Shown in pieces: positions 36,636-46,062 of a DNA stretch of 64,000 nucleotides; positions within the stretch are counted from its first letter, which is position 1; the number at the start of each line of letters is the position of its first letter. The DNA is from Pseudomonadota bacterium. Its GTDB lineage: Bacteria; Pseudomonadota; Alphaproteobacteria; Rhizobiales; Phreatobacteraceae. The notes under the pieces are model-generated. The model ran no database searches and had not been told where the DNA came from. It saw only the letters and a list, made by a program, of their open reading frames with translations. The stretch covers positions 115,430 to 179,429 of the forward strand of contig JAIUOO010000006.1 in NCBI GenBank assembly GCA_020161695.1, read 5' to 3'. A program made the translations under genes and the position numbers.

Positions 36636-37148
36636 TCACATCGCGAAGACGCCGACGGCGGCCAGCGCGCCTGCCGCGGCGATCGGCATGGCGACCCGCG
36701 CCGGGATCGGTTCGGGCAGCCAGCCGCGCAGGCGGGCGGCAATGCGCGAAGCCTTCCGGCCAGCCTTGAGCGGCAGGGTCACGACGGCCGGCAGGCTGTC
36801 GCGGCAGATGGCGTGCTTGCGGACATAATGCGGCACGCGCCAGACCGACCATGTCCCGGCGCGGAACAGCGCTGCATCGCCCGGACGAAGCGTGCGCGTG
36901 CCGCCGGCCTCGTCGGTGACATCCACCTCGCCCTCGATGATGTGGACGATCTCGTCTCCGCCGAAGAACCAGCGAAAGGCACCGGCCGTGCAGTCCCAGG
37001 CCATGGCCTGCGTGGTTCCGTCGGTGGAGTCGGACCAATGGCGGCAGCGAGCGATCGGATTGCCCTCCAGCACCCATTCGGGGCGGATCGGGGCGGGGTC
37101 GAGGTCAAGGTCGGCAAGGCTCGCAGCGACGAAAGAAGCTTGGCTCAT
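36636..37148 (-). CDS. Cupin-domain protein with C-terminal TM segment
   Basis: A 170-residue protein starting at ATG 37148 with AGGA upstream. The cupin_3-like core is visible as WDCTAGAFRWFFGGDEIVHIIEGEV followed by LRPGDAALFRAGTWSVWRVP. The metal ligands are reduced: only the HIIEGE motif has a clear His, so it may not bind metal. A last hydrophobic segment (RVAMPIAAAGALAAVGVFAM) could anchor it to the membrane, which is unusual for the family. Confidence 0.8.
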   Translation of the reverse strand: MSQASFVAASLADLDLDPAPIRPEWVLEGNPIARCRHWSDSTDGTTQAMAWDCTAGAFRWFFGGDEIVHIIEGEVDVTDEAGGTRTLRPGDAALFRAGTWSVWRVPHYVRKHAICRDSLPAVVTLPLKAGRKASRIAARLRGWLPEPIPARVAMPIAAAGALAAVGVFAM

Positions 37149-37221
37149 GGCGGGTTCCTGTCCCATGCGGAGACAGTCGCCCCGCTTGCCGGCAGGGATC
37201 GCAATCGGCGTGCCGCCGAAT

Positions 37222-37830
37222 TCAGAGCCGCGTCGCCCAGAGCAGCCAGCCCGCGACGCCGACGAGAAGCGCGGCCAGAACCGCGCGGAAGCGCGCAATG
37301 CCCGTGGACCGGCCGAGAACGCCCTGGAGGCGCGCCGCCGCCAGCACGATGACCGTGTGGATGGCGGTGGCGATGCCGACATAGGCGGTCGCATAGACCC
37401 ACGTCGTCGCCCTGACCTCGGAGGCGCTGCCTTCCGGCACGAAGGTCGGCAGGACGGTGATGAAAAACACCGCCGCCTTGGGGTTCAGGACATTGGTGAG
37501 GAAGCCGCGCCAGAACAGCCCGCCCGGGCCGGCCTGCGCGTCTAGCCCGCCGCCGGCCTCACCCGGCTGGCGCCAGATCTCCCATGCCAGCCAGAGGAGG
37601 TAGAGGAAGCCGGTCCATCGCAGCACGCCGTAAAGCGCGGGCACTTCGGTGACGATGGCTGCCAGCCCGAGGATGGCCAGCGCCCCCATGGTCGCAAGGC
37701 CAAGCGCGACGCCGGCCACGGCGAACAGGCCCGGCCGCAGCCCGCGGGCCAGCGTAAGCGCGGCGAGCGTCGCCATGTTCGGGCCGGGCGTGATCTCGAC
37801 GATGATGCAGGCAATGAGGAAGGCGACCAT
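37222..37830 (-). CDS. LysE/RhtB-family exporter
   Basis: A 202-residue six-TM protein. The family signature near the N-terminus is visible (EITPGPNMATLAALTLARGLRPGLFAVAG), followed by the mid-protein GFLTNVLNPKAAVFFITVLP. It probably exports amino acids or homoserine lactone-like compounds. It starts 4 bases after the rnhA stop on the same strand, in an rnhA-thrB run. A homoserine/threonine exporter next to thrB is plausible but unproven. Confidence 0.9.
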   Translation of the reverse strand: MVAFLIACIIVEITPGPNMATLAALTLARGLRPGLFAVAGVALGLATMGALAILGLAAIVTEVPALYGVLRWTGFLYLLWLAWEIWRQPGEAGGGLDAQAGPGGLFWRGFLTNVLNPKAAVFFITVLPTFVPEGSASEVRATTWVYATAYVGIATAIHTVIVLAAARLQGVLGRSTGIARFRAVLAALLVGVAGWLLWATRL

Positions 37831-37834
37831 AAGG

Positions 37835-38302
37835 TCAGCCCCTGGCCTGCTTGAACGGCGCCATGCCTTCGCGGGCGAGCTCGTCGGCCCGCTCGTTCTC
37901 GACATGGCCGGCATGGCCCTTCACCCAGTGCCAGGTGATCTCGTGCAGGTCGGCGACGTCGTCGAGCCGTTGCCAGAGGTCGGCATTCTTCACCGGCTTC
38001 TTGTCGGCGGTCTTCCAGCCGTTCCGCTTCCAGCCGTGAATCCAGCTCATGATGCCGTTCTTCACGTACTGGCTGTCGGTGTGGAGGTCGACCTGGGAAG
38101 GGCGTTTCAGCGCCTCCAGCGCATTGATCGCGGCGAGCAGCTCCATGCGGTTGTTGGTGGTCACCGCCTCGCCGCCACTCATCTCCTTCTGCGTCTCGCC
38201 ATAGCGCAGGATGGCGCCCCAGCCGCCCGGGCCGGGATTGCCGGAGCAGGCGCCGTCCGTGAAGATCTCGACGCGGCGCGGAGGTGCTTTCACCGGGGTC
38301 AT
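37835..38302 (-). CDS. rnhA: Ribonuclease HI
   Basis: A 155-residue enzyme of normal length. Catalytic carboxylates are visible: [16 protein letters not shown] (Asp16), [10 protein letters not shown] (Glu54), HTDSQYV (Asp76), and [16 protein letters not shown] carrying the conserved His and final Asp. It degrades the RNA strand of RNA-DNA hybrids. Its ATG overlaps the thrB stop (ATGA), so it is translationally coupled to thrB, a gene order common in alphaproteobacteria. Confidence 0.96.
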   Translation of the reverse strand: MTPVKAPPRRVEIFTDGACSGNPGPGGWGAILRYGETQKEMSGGEAVTTNNRMELLAAINALEALKRPSQVDLHTDSQYVKNGIMSWIHGWKRNGWKTADKKPVKNADLWQRLDDVADLHEITWHWVKGHAGHVENERADELAREGMAPFKQARG

Positions 38303-39261
38303 GCGAGGCCGTATTCGGTGGGCGAGCCGACCTTCTGGTGGAAGCGCAGCTTCTTCAGATATTCGAGCGGATCCTTGGGCGTCACCACGGCGCCGGGTGG
38401 CACGTTCAGCCAGTCGACGAGGCGGGTCAGCAGGAAGCGCAAGGCCGAACCGCGCGCCAGCAGGGGCAATGCGGCCTTCTCGGCATGGCTCAGGAGCCGG
38501 ACTGCCTGATAGGCCGCGATCATGGCCGAACCCTTGGCGAAATCGAACTCGTAGTCGGGCGAAAAGCACCAGGCGTTCAGGCAGATCGCAAGGTCGTAGG
38601 CGAGGATGTCGTTGCAGGCGAAGTAGAAGTCGATCAGGCCTGACAGCCTGTTCTGCAGGAAGAAGACATTGTCGTTGAACAGGTCGGCATGGATGACGCC
38701 GGCCGGGAGATTCTTCGGCCAGTTCCGCTCGCAATGGTCGAGTTCGCCGGCGATGGTCGCGGCAAGGCCGTTGGCGACGGTGTCGGCGCGATCACGCGCG
38801 CGCTCGTAGAGCGGCCGCCAGCCGGGCACCGACAGCGCATTGGGCCGGCGGATGGCGAAACCTTCGCCGGCGAGGTGCAGTTCGGCCAGCGCCTTGCCGA
38901 CGGCGGCGCAATGGTGGACCTGCGGACGCCTGATCCACATGCCTTCCAGGAAGGTGACGATGGCGGCAGGACGGCCGGCAAGTTCGCCCAGCGTCTCGCC
39001 CGACCTCATTTTCACCGGCTGCGGACAGGTGAGGCCGCGGGCGGCCAGATGTTCCATCAGGCCGACGAAGAAAGGCAGGTCGGCGGGATCGACGCGCTTT
39101 TCATAGAGCGTCAGGATGAAGGTGCCGGCGGTGGCGTGCAGCAGGAAGTTCGAGTTCTCGACGCCCTCGGCAATGCCCTTGAACGACAGGAGCTCGCCGA
39201 TGTCGTAGCGAGACAGGTGCGCCGACAGGTCCTCGGCGGTGACATCGGTATAGACGGCCAT
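38299..39261 (-). CDS. thrB: Homoserine kinase (ThrB2, aminoglycoside phosphotransferase fold)
   Basis: A 320-residue kinase of the choline-kinase-like type used by alphaproteobacteria instead of the GHMP-type ThrB. Motifs are [21 protein letters not shown], the catalytic loop [14 protein letters not shown] (Asp and Asn), and [10 protein letters not shown] for the metal-binding Asp. It phosphorylates homoserine in threonine biosynthesis. It is the middle gene of the ispH-thrB-rnhA run on the minus strand. Confidence 0.95.
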   Translation of the reverse strand: MAVYTDVTAEDLSAHLSRYDIGELLSFKGIAEGVENSNFLLHATAGTFILTLYEKRVDPADLPFFVGLMEHLAARGLTCPQPVKMRSGETLGELAGRPAAIVTFLEGMWIRRPQVHHCAAVGKALAELHLAGEGFAIRRPNALSVPGWRPLYERARDRADTVANGLAATIAGELDHCERNWPKNLPAGVIHADLFNDNVFFLQNRLSGLIDFYFACNDILAYDLAICLNAWCFSPDYEFDFAKGSAMIAAYQAVRLLSHAEKAALPLLARGSALRFLLTRLVDWLNVPPGAVVTPKDPLEYLKKLRFHQKVGSPTEYGLA

Positions 39262-39273
39262 CGGTTGAGGCTT

Positions 39274-40245
39274 TCAGGCCGCCGCGTCGGGGCGGAGCTG
39301 GCGGGGCAGGGGGAAGAACACGCTCTCGTCGGCGGTCGAGACGGTCTCGACCGACACCTGATAGCGCGTCGCGAAGGCCTCGATGATCTCCTCGACCAGC
39401 ACTTCCGGAGCCGAAGCGCCGGCCGTGATGCCGAGGGAGGCGATGTCGCCGAACCTGTCCCAGTCGATGTCGGCGGCGCGCTGGACGAGTTCCGAGATGC
39501 GGCAGCCCTCGCGCTCGGCAACTTCCCTCAAGCGCTGCGAGTTGGACGAGTTCGGCGCGCCGACCACGATCATCGCCTCGACGCGCGGGGCGACGCGCTT
39601 GACCGCTTCCTGCCGGTTGGTGGTGGCGTAGCAGATGTCTTCCTTGTGCGGGCCGACGATGGCCGGGAAGCGGGCGCGCAGGAAATCGACGATCTCGCGC
39701 GTGTCGTCCACCGACAGGGTGGTCTGGGTGACGAAGGCGAGCGCGTTCTCGTCGCGCGGCACGAAGATCTTCGCCTGGTCCAGCGTCTCGACGAGCGTCA
39801 CGGCGCCGGGCGGCAGCTGGCCCATCGTGCCGACCACTTCCGGGTGGCGGGCATGGCCGACGAGAACGACCTCGCGACCGCGCTTGTGATGGATCTCGGC
39901 CTCGCGGTGAACCTTGGTGACCAGCGGGCAAGTGGCGTCGATGGCAAGGAAATTGCGGCCCTCGGCCTCCACGGGAACCGATTTCGGCACGCCGTGCGCG
40001 GAGAAGATGACCGGCGCGGCGGTATCCGGGATTTCCGACAGTTCCTCGACGAAAATGGCGCCCTTGGCCTTCAGTCCGTCGACCACGAAGCGGTTGTGGA
40101 CGATCTCGTGGCGCACATAGACCGGCGGGCCGTAGATGCGCAGCGCCTGTTCCACCGCGTCGATGGCCCGCACCACGCCGGCGCAAAAGCCGCGCGGCGA
40201 ACAGAGCAGGATGGTCAGCGGCGGTTTGTCCTGCGGCGCGGCCAA
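39274..40245 (-). CDS. ispH: 4-hydroxy-3-methylbut-2-enyl diphosphate reductase
   Basis: A 323-residue iron-sulfur enzyme for the last step of the MEP isoprenoid pathway. The start is taken as TTG 40245 because GGAG lies 8 bases upstream and no ATG exists in the region; the frame stays open far upstream but without conserved sequence. The three cluster cysteines are visible in [10 protein letters not shown] (Cys21), [11 protein letters not shown] and [12 protein letters not shown], with the substrate motif [11 protein letters not shown]. It lies 12 bases upstream of thrB and is probably the first gene of that operon. Confidence 0.95.
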   Translation of the reverse strand: MAAPQDKPPLTILLCSPRGFCAGVVRAIDAVEQALRIYGPPVYVRHEIVHNRFVVDGLKAKGAIFVEELSEIPDTAAPVIFSAHGVPKSVPVEAEGRNFLAIDATCPLVTKVHREAEIHHKRGREVVLVGHARHPEVVGTMGQLPPGAVTLVETLDQAKIFVPRDENALAFVTQTTLSVDDTREIVDFLRARFPAIVGPHKEDICYATTNRQEAVKRVAPRVEAMIVVGAPNSSNSQRLREVAEREGCRISELVQRAADIDWDRFGDIASLGITAGASAPEVLVEEIIEAFATRYQVSVETVSTADESVFFPLPRQLRPDAAA

Positions 40246-40310
40246 GGCGGTCTCCGGATGAGCGTGCCACGGTTTCGGAGGGATCGACGCGCCTGTCAAG
40301 GTGAGCCGCG

Positions 40311-40595
40311 TCAGGCTGCCTCGCGCGGAAGCGGTTTTGCCACCCGGACGCGCCGTACGACGGCAACGATTTCGTGGCGCGTGCAGGGGATGGCCCCCAT
40401 GGTGATGGCTCGCTTCCGCTCGAAGCCGGTCAGGTCGTAATGCGGGGCACTGGTCTTCGGCGGTCCCTGGTAGATCGAGCGCGGCACACCCATGAGACGC
40501 GCGAAGCGATGCAGCTCGTCCTCGGTGTCGGCCAGCAAGTGGCACCATTTGAGGCCCTGCCAGTCCCAGATGGGATCGTCGACATAGACCGCCAT
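40311..40595 (-). CDS. DUF4031-family protein
   Basis: A 94-residue protein. [50 protein letters not shown] and ending basic residues match the DUF4031 pattern along its whole length. No function is established. The conserved Asp, His and Arg/Lys residues suggest a small nucleotide- or metal-binding domain. It lies between the UbiB-like gene and ispH on the same strand, 3 bases after the UbiB-like stop. Confidence 0.85.
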   Translation of the reverse strand: MAVYVDDPIWDWQGLKWCHLLADTEDELHRFARLMGVPRSIYQGPPKTSAPHYDLTGFERKRAITMGAIPCTRHEIVAVVRRVRVAKPLPREAA

Positions 40596-40598
40596 CGA

Positions 40599-41963
40599 TC
40601 AGGCCGCCTTCAGGCCGGCCGCGCCGAGGGCGGCATTCTGCCGGGCCGTGACTCCCTCGAGGCTGAAGCGCTCGATCTCCTCGTTGTAGAGGCGGTAGAA
40701 GTTGAGCTCCGCCTTCAGGTGCAGGAAGACGCCGCCGAGGCCGATGGCCGCGCGGTCCATCAGCACGAATTCCTGCGGGATGGTGACGGGCCCCTTTTCC
40801 TTGAGCGCTTTGTGCACCTGGAAGGCCTCGCGGCGGCCATACTCGCCGGGCGCGACGCCATCCGCGATGGAGCGCACCCGGTCGTCGAGCAACGGCCCGT
40901 AGATGAAACGCGCCCAGACGTTGAGGATATCGATGAGGTCGCGGCTGAGGTTCCTGAAGCCCCAGGTCTCGTAGGCGTGAACGACGCGCGCGCCGTCGTT
41001 CGTTTCCAGCCCCTTGTAGAGATCGATGACCGCGGCGATGAAGCGCGGCGGAAAGATGCGCACGCAGCCATAGTCGAGCAGGTTGATGCCGCCGGGTTCG
41101 CCGTCTTCCTCGAACACCGTGTAGTTGCCGAGATGGGGGTCGCCGTGGATCACCCCGATATGGGCGAAGGGGTGCCACCAGGCCCGGAACATGGCGGTGG
41201 CCAGCCGGTTGCGGATGGCGAGCGGCCGGTCGATGTGGCTGAGCATTTTGGAACCGTCGAGCCAGGACAGCGTCAGCAGCCGGCCGGTGGAGAGTTCCGG
41301 CCGCACTGTCGGCACCCGGACCAGCGACTCGTCGGCGAGGACGTCCGAATAGAGCGCCGCGTGCTTGGCCTCGCGGCGGTAATCGAGCTCCTCGCGAACC
41401 CTGTCGCCGATCTCCTTGATGATCTCGCGCGTGTCGATGGCCGGATCCATGCGCCGCTGGATCGCGAACAGGATTTCTAGCTGGGCGAGGTCGGCCTCCA
41501 CCGCCGACTGCATGTCGGGATATTGCAGCTTCACCGCCAGTTTCAGGCCGTCATGTGCGGTGGCGCGATGAACCTGCCCCAGCGAGGCGGCGGCGGCCGG
41601 CACCTTGTCGAAGGTGGCGAAGCGCTTCTCCCAGTCGGGGCCGAGCTCGGCCATCATGCGGCGCTTGACGAAGGCGGGCCCCATGGGCGGGGCTTCGGAC
41701 TGCAACTTCTGCAGTTCGGAGGCGTATTCCGGCGGCAGAACCTCGGGGATGGTCGACAGCAGCTGCGCGACCTTCATGATCGGGCCCTTGAGCCCGCCCA
41801 GCGCCCGCGTCAGCTCCGCCGCGTTCTTCTCGCGGTCCAGCGAGGCGCCGAACAGGCGCGCCGCCGCGATGGAGGCGGCCGCGCCGGCGACATTTGTGCC
41901 GACGCGCGCATAGCGCGACAGGCGGCCGGTGAGGCGGTTGGCTTCGTCGTCGCGCGGCGGCAT
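40599..41963 (-). CDS. UbiB/ADCK-family atypical kinase
   Basis: A 454-residue protein of the ABC1 kinase family. ATG at 41963 has GGAG at proper spacing and is preferred to GTG 41987. Landmarks are [21 protein letters not shown] (N-terminal KxGQ helix, here with Ala instead of Gly), the Ala-rich loop [23 protein letters not shown] (ATP-binding Lys), [25 protein letters not shown] (catalytic loop) and LLDYGCVR (metal-binding Asp). No C-terminal TM pair as in UbiB proper, so it may be soluble. Family members support ubiquinone biosynthesis or lipid handling. Confidence 0.9.
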   Translation of the reverse strand: MPPRDDEANRLTGRLSRYARVGTNVAGAAASIAAARLFGASLDREKNAAELTRALGGLKGPIMKVAQLLSTIPEVLPPEYASELQKLQSEAPPMGPAFVKRRMMAELGPDWEKRFATFDKVPAAAASLGQVHRATAHDGLKLAVKLQYPDMQSAVEADLAQLEILFAIQRRMDPAIDTREIIKEIGDRVREELDYRREAKHAALYSDVLADESLVRVPTVRPELSTGRLLTLSWLDGSKMLSHIDRPLAIRNRLATAMFRAWWHPFAHIGVIHGDPHLGNYTVFEEDGEPGGINLLDYGCVRIFPPRFIAAVIDLYKGLETNDGARVVHAYETWGFRNLSRDLIDILNVWARFIYGPLLDDRVRSIADGVAPGEYGRREAFQVHKALKEKGPVTIPQEFVLMDRAAIGLGGVFLHLKAELNFYRLYNEEIERFSLEGVTARQNAALGAAGLKAA

Positions 41964-42029
41964 CGGCACTCCGGAATGGGTCGCCACATCAGATAGGACG
42001 TGACCGGCCCGGATGCGAGGGCAAGAGGC

Positions 42030-42923
42030 CTAACGTGCCGCACCCTTACGGAAAAGGGCAATCAGGTCGTCCGCATCGGCGCTCCAGCCCTTGTAGGCGC
42101 GCTGGGGACCGTCGAGGCCTTCGAGGTCGGCGGCGAGCAAACGGCCGGAGCGCGTGCCCGCAAGCAGCGCCGCCGGGCCCTGGTGAATGCGGATGGTGAA
42201 GGCGATGTCGTGGGATTGCGGCAGCCTCATCAGCGTCTGGCGCTCAACGCGGACGTGAATGCGCGCGGGTTCAAGCCGGCCATCGGCGTCGCGCCACGCC
42301 TTCGGATGCGGTTCGGGGTGGTGCAGCCGTTCGTCGTCGTAGAGCGACCAGTTGAAGCGTTCGACGGGTTGAGACGGGGCGAGATTGTCGAAGATGCGTG
42401 TCACCATCGCGTCCATGCGGCCTGCGAAACCCGGCACGGGCGCATGGATTGCAGCCATCGGGCGGCCGATCTTGTCGGCGAGCCGCCACGATGAGGGAAA
42501 GGCGAGGGCAGCCGCAGCGAGACGCCAGCCTTCACCTGTCCGATGCATCAGGCAGATGTCCTCCTGCACGAGGCGGGAGGCCGTGAGCAGCGGCGGGTCG
42601 CCGGCGTCGAGATCGATGGTTCGGCCGGCCGTCGGCAGTTCAATGCGGTCGCCGTGGCGCCGATGGGTTTCAGGGTGATGCGCTGAGAGGTTCCCGATGA
42701 GGATGTCGAGAAGCTCCTGCTGTGCCGCGCCGGTGCCGGGTTCGGCGCGAAAGACTGCTGCAGGATCGGCCGCTTCCAGCAGGGCCTTTTCGTCGAGATA
42801 GGTGCCAAGACGCGCGTCTACCTCGATCCAGTCTGTCGGCGCGATCGGCCGCATGCCGATGGTGAAAGGCTTCGACAAGCCATCCCACGGAGCATGGCGG
42901 AAGGGGTCGTTCACGTCGGCCAA
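42030..42923 (-). CDS. DUF3445 heme-dependent oxidative N-demethylase-like protein
   Basis: A 297-residue protein with the DUF3445 pattern: an opening GMRPIAPTDWIEVD, LVQEDICLMHRTGEGWRLAAAALAFPSSW in the middle, and RIHVRVERQTLMRLPQSHDIAFTIRIH near the C-terminus. The founding member studied is a heme-dependent oxidative N-demethylase alpha subunit. Its 3' end is on the left. Its start overlaps the doc stop by 13 bases, so the two genes may share a transcript. No other subunit gene is nearby, so a stand-alone role is possible. Confidence 0.85.
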   Translation of the reverse strand: MADVNDPFRHAPWDGLSKPFTIGMRPIAPTDWIEVDARLGTYLDEKALLEAADPAAVFRAEPGTGAAQQELLDILIGNLSAHHPETHRRHGDRIELPTAGRTIDLDAGDPPLLTASRLVQEDICLMHRTGEGWRLAAAALAFPSSWRLADKIGRPMAAIHAPVPGFAGRMDAMVTRIFDNLAPSQPVERFNWSLYDDERLHHPEPHPKAWRDADGRLEPARIHVRVERQTLMRLPQSHDIAFTIRIHQGPAALLAGTRSGRLLAADLEGLDGPQRAYKGWSADADDLIALFRKGAAR

Positions 42924-43294
42924 TTGTCCTGTATCCAGCGGGTCAGGCCGTCTTCGCCGACGTCACCGGCAGCAAGGGCCAGGATGATGGCCGCCATTTC
43001 AGCTTCCGGAACGTCGAAATCGACATCGTTCAGGTCCAGAAACACCACCAGTGCCAGCAGCGCGGCACGCTTGTTGCCGTCGACGAAAGGATGGTTCCGA
43101 GCGATGCCATAGGCATAGGCCGCGGCGAGCTCCGGCAAACCCGCGCCCTCGTAGGCCCACTTGTTGCGGGGGCGATCAAGCGCCGATTCCAACATGCCCT
43201 TATCGCGAATGCCCGGCGGTCCGCCGAACTCGCGCAACTGCCTTTCGTGGATCGCGATCACGAGTTCGGTCGAGAGCCAGACTGGCTCGCTCAT
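42911..43294 (-). CDS. doc: Doc-family (Fic-fold) toxin
   Basis: A 127-residue death-on-curing toxin with the canonical Doc active-site motif HPFVDGNKR at residues 68-76, where Lys replaces the second Gly of Fic proteins. Helices on both sides (LVIAIHERQLREFGG, GMLESALDRP) match Doc. Doc proteins phosphorylate elongation factor Tu to stop translation. It overlaps the antitoxin gene by 4 bases (ATGA), in the antitoxin-first order. Confidence 0.92.
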   Translation of the reverse strand: MSEPVWLSTELVIAIHERQLREFGGPPGIRDKGMLESALDRPRNKWAYEGAGLPELAAAYAYGIARNHPFVDGNKRAALLALVVFLDLNDVDFDVPEAEMAAIILALAAGDVGEDGLTRWIQDNWPT

Positions 43295-43551
43295 TTGGCG
43301 AGTTCTGCGAGTGCGTTCCGATAGCGCTTGATTGCCTTGTTCGCGCTTTCCATCCCTTTGGCGAAATGCGGATCCCGCGATGACAGATGCAGCGTTCCAT
43401 CGCCGAACTCAGCGACGTGCAGCTTGTCACCTTCCTGCAGATTGAGGCGCGCCAGCAATTCCTTCGGCAGGAGGAGCCCGACCGAATTGCCGATCTTGCG
43501 GATCTGAAGCACGAAGCCCCCGATCTCGACCTTGCGCGGCTGATCGTTCAT
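43291..43551 (-). CDS. AbrB/MazE-type antitoxin
   Basis: An 86-residue DNA-binding antitoxin. The N-terminal swapped-hairpin domain is GGFVLQIRKIGNSVGLLLPKELLARLNLQEGDKL, typical of AbrB/SpoVT/MazE. The C-terminal 35 residues (FAKGMESANKAIKRYRNALAELAK) are helical and would neutralise the toxin. The ATG at 43551 has an ideal AGGAGG upstream. The usual Doc partner is Phd; pairing with an AbrB-type antitoxin is the less common combination. It probably represses its own promoter through the palindrome at 43563-43589. Confidence 0.9.
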   Translation of the reverse strand: MNDQPRKVEIGGFVLQIRKIGNSVGLLLPKELLARLNLQEGDKLHVAEFGDGTLHLSSRDPHFAKGMESANKAIKRYRNALAELAK

Positions 43552-43562
43552 GGCGACCTCCT

Positions 43563-43589
43563 GTGTGTTGTACATCATGTATAACACAC
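43563..43589 (-). promoter_or_regulatory. Palindromic operator and promoter of the toxin-antitoxin operon
   Basis: A 27-base inverted repeat with 13-base arms around a central base; 12 of 13 positions pair (arms GTGTGTTGTACAT and ATGTATAACACAC). It sits 12 bases before the antitoxin start codon. On the minus strand a -10-like TATACA lies inside the palindrome, with GTGACG 18 bases upstream as a weak -35. This is the expected autoregulatory site for the AbrB-type antitoxin, alone or with Doc. Confidence 0.75.
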
Positions 43590-43603
43590 TCTGGGAAGGT
43601 TCG

Positions 43604-44089
43604 TCACATCTGGCCCGGTCGCTCGGCCGTCGTGTCGAGGATGAAGGGCAGCCGCCGCCCGTGGACGCGGATCGTCGAATAGGAATTGTCCAACCAGAAG
43701 CCGGTGGCCGCGCGGGTGGCGTAGGGGTTCGAGCGCCGCTCGCGGCCAAAGGTGACATTGGCCATCGGGAAGGTCTGCACGATCCGTCCGAAGGTGGACA
43801 TGGACTCGATCCGCATGGCGTCCTTCGTGCGCCAGACGGCGGTGGCGTACTGGCGGATATAGATCTCGATCATCACGGCGAAGAGCGCCGAGACAGGCGA
43901 CAGAACCAGCGAGGCGACGTGGTTGTTGGTGGGATCGTCGATGCGCGTTGCCCAGGCGAGCCAGGCGAAAAAGACGGCCGGTCCCCAGAAGACCAGTTGC
44001 AGGAACCGCAGCCGCCACAGCCGCGTGTTGCGGTAGATGAGCTCGAAGCCCTCGTCGGCCCGGGGGCTGTCGGCGTCCGGAGGCCTCAT
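43604..44089 (-). CDS. Membrane protein of unknown function
   Basis: A 161-residue protein whose ATG overlaps the pepF stop (ATGA). Two hydrophobic segments near residues 28-45 (LVFWGPAVFFAWLAWAT) and 60-75 (LVLSPVSALFAVMIEIYI) are followed by a polar C-terminal half (RIVQTFPMANVTFGRERR). No family recognised. Translational coupling to an M3 peptidase is the only contextual hint. Confidence 0.65.
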   Translation of the reverse strand: MRPPDADSPRADEGFELIYRNTRLWRLRFLQLVFWGPAVFFAWLAWATRIDDPTNNHVASLVLSPVSALFAVMIEIYIRQYATAVWRTKDAMRIESMSTFGRIVQTFPMANVTFGRERRSNPYATRAATGFWLDNSYSTIRVHGRRLPFILDTTAERPGQM

Positions 44090-45930
44090 TCCTCCATCGC
44101 CTCCAGTTCGCCGATCAGCCGCTCGATGACGCCGAGTCCGCCCTGCCAGAAGGCCGGGTCGCGCGCATCGAGGCCGAAGGGCGCCAGGACTTCGGAATGG
44201 TGCTTGGTGCCACCGGCCGCCAGCATGGCGAGGTAGCGCTCGGCGAAGCCCTTGTCGGCCTTCTCGTAGACCGCATAGAGCGAGTTCACGAGGCAGTCGC
44301 CGAAGGCATAGGCGTAGACATAGAACGGCGAATGGATGAAGTGCGGGATATAGGCCCAGAAGGTCTCGTAGCCCGGCTTCAGTTCGATGGCCGGGCCGAG
44401 GCTCTCGCCCTGCACGCTCATCCACGCCGCGGAAATGTCGTCGGCGGTGAGTTCGCCGTCCTTGCGGGCGATGTGGATCTTCCGCTCGTAGGAATAGAAG
44501 GCGATCTGGCGCACGACCGTGTTGATCATGTCCTCGACCTTCGAGGCGAGCAGGGCCTTCTTCTGGACCGGGTCGGTGGTGCCGGTCAGGATCGCCTTGA
44601 AGGTCAGCATCTCACCGAAGACCGAAGCGGTCTCGGCCAACGTCAGCGGGGTTGGCGCCATCAGCGCGCCGTTGGGGGCCGCCAGCACCTGATGGACGCC
44701 ATGCCCGAGCTCGTGAGCGAGGGTCATCACGTCGCGCGGCTTGCCCTGATAGTTGAGCAGCACGAAGGGGTGCGCCGAAGGCACGGTCGGGTGCGCGAAG
44801 GCGCCCGGCGCCTTGCCGGGCCGCACGGGCGCGTCGATCCAGCTCTCGTCGAAGAAGCGCTTGGCGATGTTCGACAGCTTGGGCGAGAACCCTGCATAGG
44901 CCGACAGCACGGTGTCGCGCGCATCGGTCCAGGCGATCGTCCGCTGCTCGACCTTCGGCAGCGGCGCGTTGCGGTCCCAATGCGGCAGCACGTCCTTGCC
45001 GAACCAGCGCGCCTTCAGCCTGTAGTAGCGATGGGACAGGCGCGGATAGGCCTCGCGCACGGCGGCGACCAGCGCATCGACGACCTCGCGCTCGACGCGG
45101 TTCGCCAGATGGCGTGAATCGGCAACGTCCTCGAAACCGCGCCAGCGGTCGGCGATCTCCTTGTCCTTCGCCAGCGTGTTGGTGATCAGCGAGAAGGTGC
45201 GGAGATTGTCCTTGAAGGTGGCGGCGAGAGCCTCGGCGGCAGCACGGCGCTTCTCTTCCGCGGTGTCCTGCAACAGGTTCAGCGTCGGTTCCAGCGGCAG
45301 CTTCTCGCCGTCGATCTCGAAGCGCAGGCCGGCAATGGTCTCGTCGAAGAGGCGGTTCCAGGCCGCCCGGCCCGTGACGCTCTTCTCGTGGAACAACTGC
45401 TCGACGCGATCCTCAAGCTGAAACGGCTTGTCCTTGCGGATGTCCTCCAGCCAGGGCCGGTAATGGCCGAGGCGCGGTTCCGCCATGGCCTGGTCGATCA
45501 GGCCATCATCGATCCGGTTCAGCTCCAGCGTGAAGAACAGGAGATGCGAGGAGATCGCGGTGATCTTTTCCTGGATGTCGCCGTAGAATTTGGCGCGGAC
45601 GGGATCGGTCGTGTCGCCGGCATAGACGAGACCCGCGAACGAGGCGAGACGGCCTAGCAGGTCCTCCAGCTTCTCGTAGCGCACCAGCGCATCGGCGAGA
45701 TCGGCCCCGGCCGACTTGCCGCGAGCCAGCCCTTCCAGGCGGCCCTTGTAGGCATTCTCGAAGGCGATGGCCTCAGCCTCGGCGGCGTCGAGATCGCGGC
45801 GGACGGCGGGTGCATCCATGCCGGCATAGAGCGCCGAGAGATCCCATACCGGCAGGGGGCCGAGTTCGCGGTCCAGCCTGTCGCGGGCGGCCGCATTCTT
45901 GGAAGCGGCATCCTGGAACGTGCGGCGCAT
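44086..45930 (-). CDS. pepF: M3-family oligoendopeptidase F
   Basis: A 614-residue zinc peptidase of the PepF/M3B subgroup, normal length. The active site HELGHGVHQ has His406, Glu407 and His410; MAPTPLTLAETASVFGE downstream supplies the third ligand Glu. The N-terminal helical clamp (VWDLSALYAGMDAPAVRRDL) and the C-terminal WAYIPHFIHSPFYVYAYAFG channel region are intact. It degrades oligopeptides in the cytoplasm. It is the first gene of a two-gene unit with the small membrane protein. Confidence 0.95.
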   Translation of the reverse strand: MRRTFQDAASKNAAARDRLDRELGPLPVWDLSALYAGMDAPAVRRDLDAAEAEAIAFENAYKGRLEGLARGKSAGADLADALVRYEKLEDLLGRLASFAGLVYAGDTTDPVRAKFYGDIQEKITAISSHLLFFTLELNRIDDGLIDQAMAEPRLGHYRPWLEDIRKDKPFQLEDRVEQLFHEKSVTGRAAWNRLFDETIAGLRFEIDGEKLPLEPTLNLLQDTAEEKRRAAAEALAATFKDNLRTFSLITNTLAKDKEIADRWRGFEDVADSRHLANRVEREVVDALVAAVREAYPRLSHRYYRLKARWFGKDVLPHWDRNAPLPKVEQRTIAWTDARDTVLSAYAGFSPKLSNIAKRFFDESWIDAPVRPGKAPGAFAHPTVPSAHPFVLLNYQGKPRDVMTLAHELGHGVHQVLAAPNGALMAPTPLTLAETASVFGEMLTFKAILTGTTDPVQKKALLASKVEDMINTVVRQIAFYSYERKIHIARKDGELTADDISAAWMSVQGESLGPAIELKPGYETFWAYIPHFIHSPFYVYAYAFGDCLVNSLYAVYEKADKGFAERYLAMLAAGGTKHHSEVLAPFGLDARDPAFWQGGLGVIERLIGELEAMEE

Positions 45931-46062
45931 GATGGCCTCCCGCTGAAACGTGACGAGACGCCGATATGGGCAAATCCGCCGCCGCGATCAACGTGGCGTA
46001 TGGTCCAAGAAGGATCTTGCCGCCCTTGGCGTTGCCCTAATGCAACGGCCGCCGGCGGTCGT

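Noticed and set aside
40246..41178. Open frame continuing upstream of ispH to 634 residues
   Set aside because: The extra sequence lies over the DUF4031 and UbiB-like genes in another frame and has no IspH homology; TTG 40245 with GGAG gives the normal IspH length.
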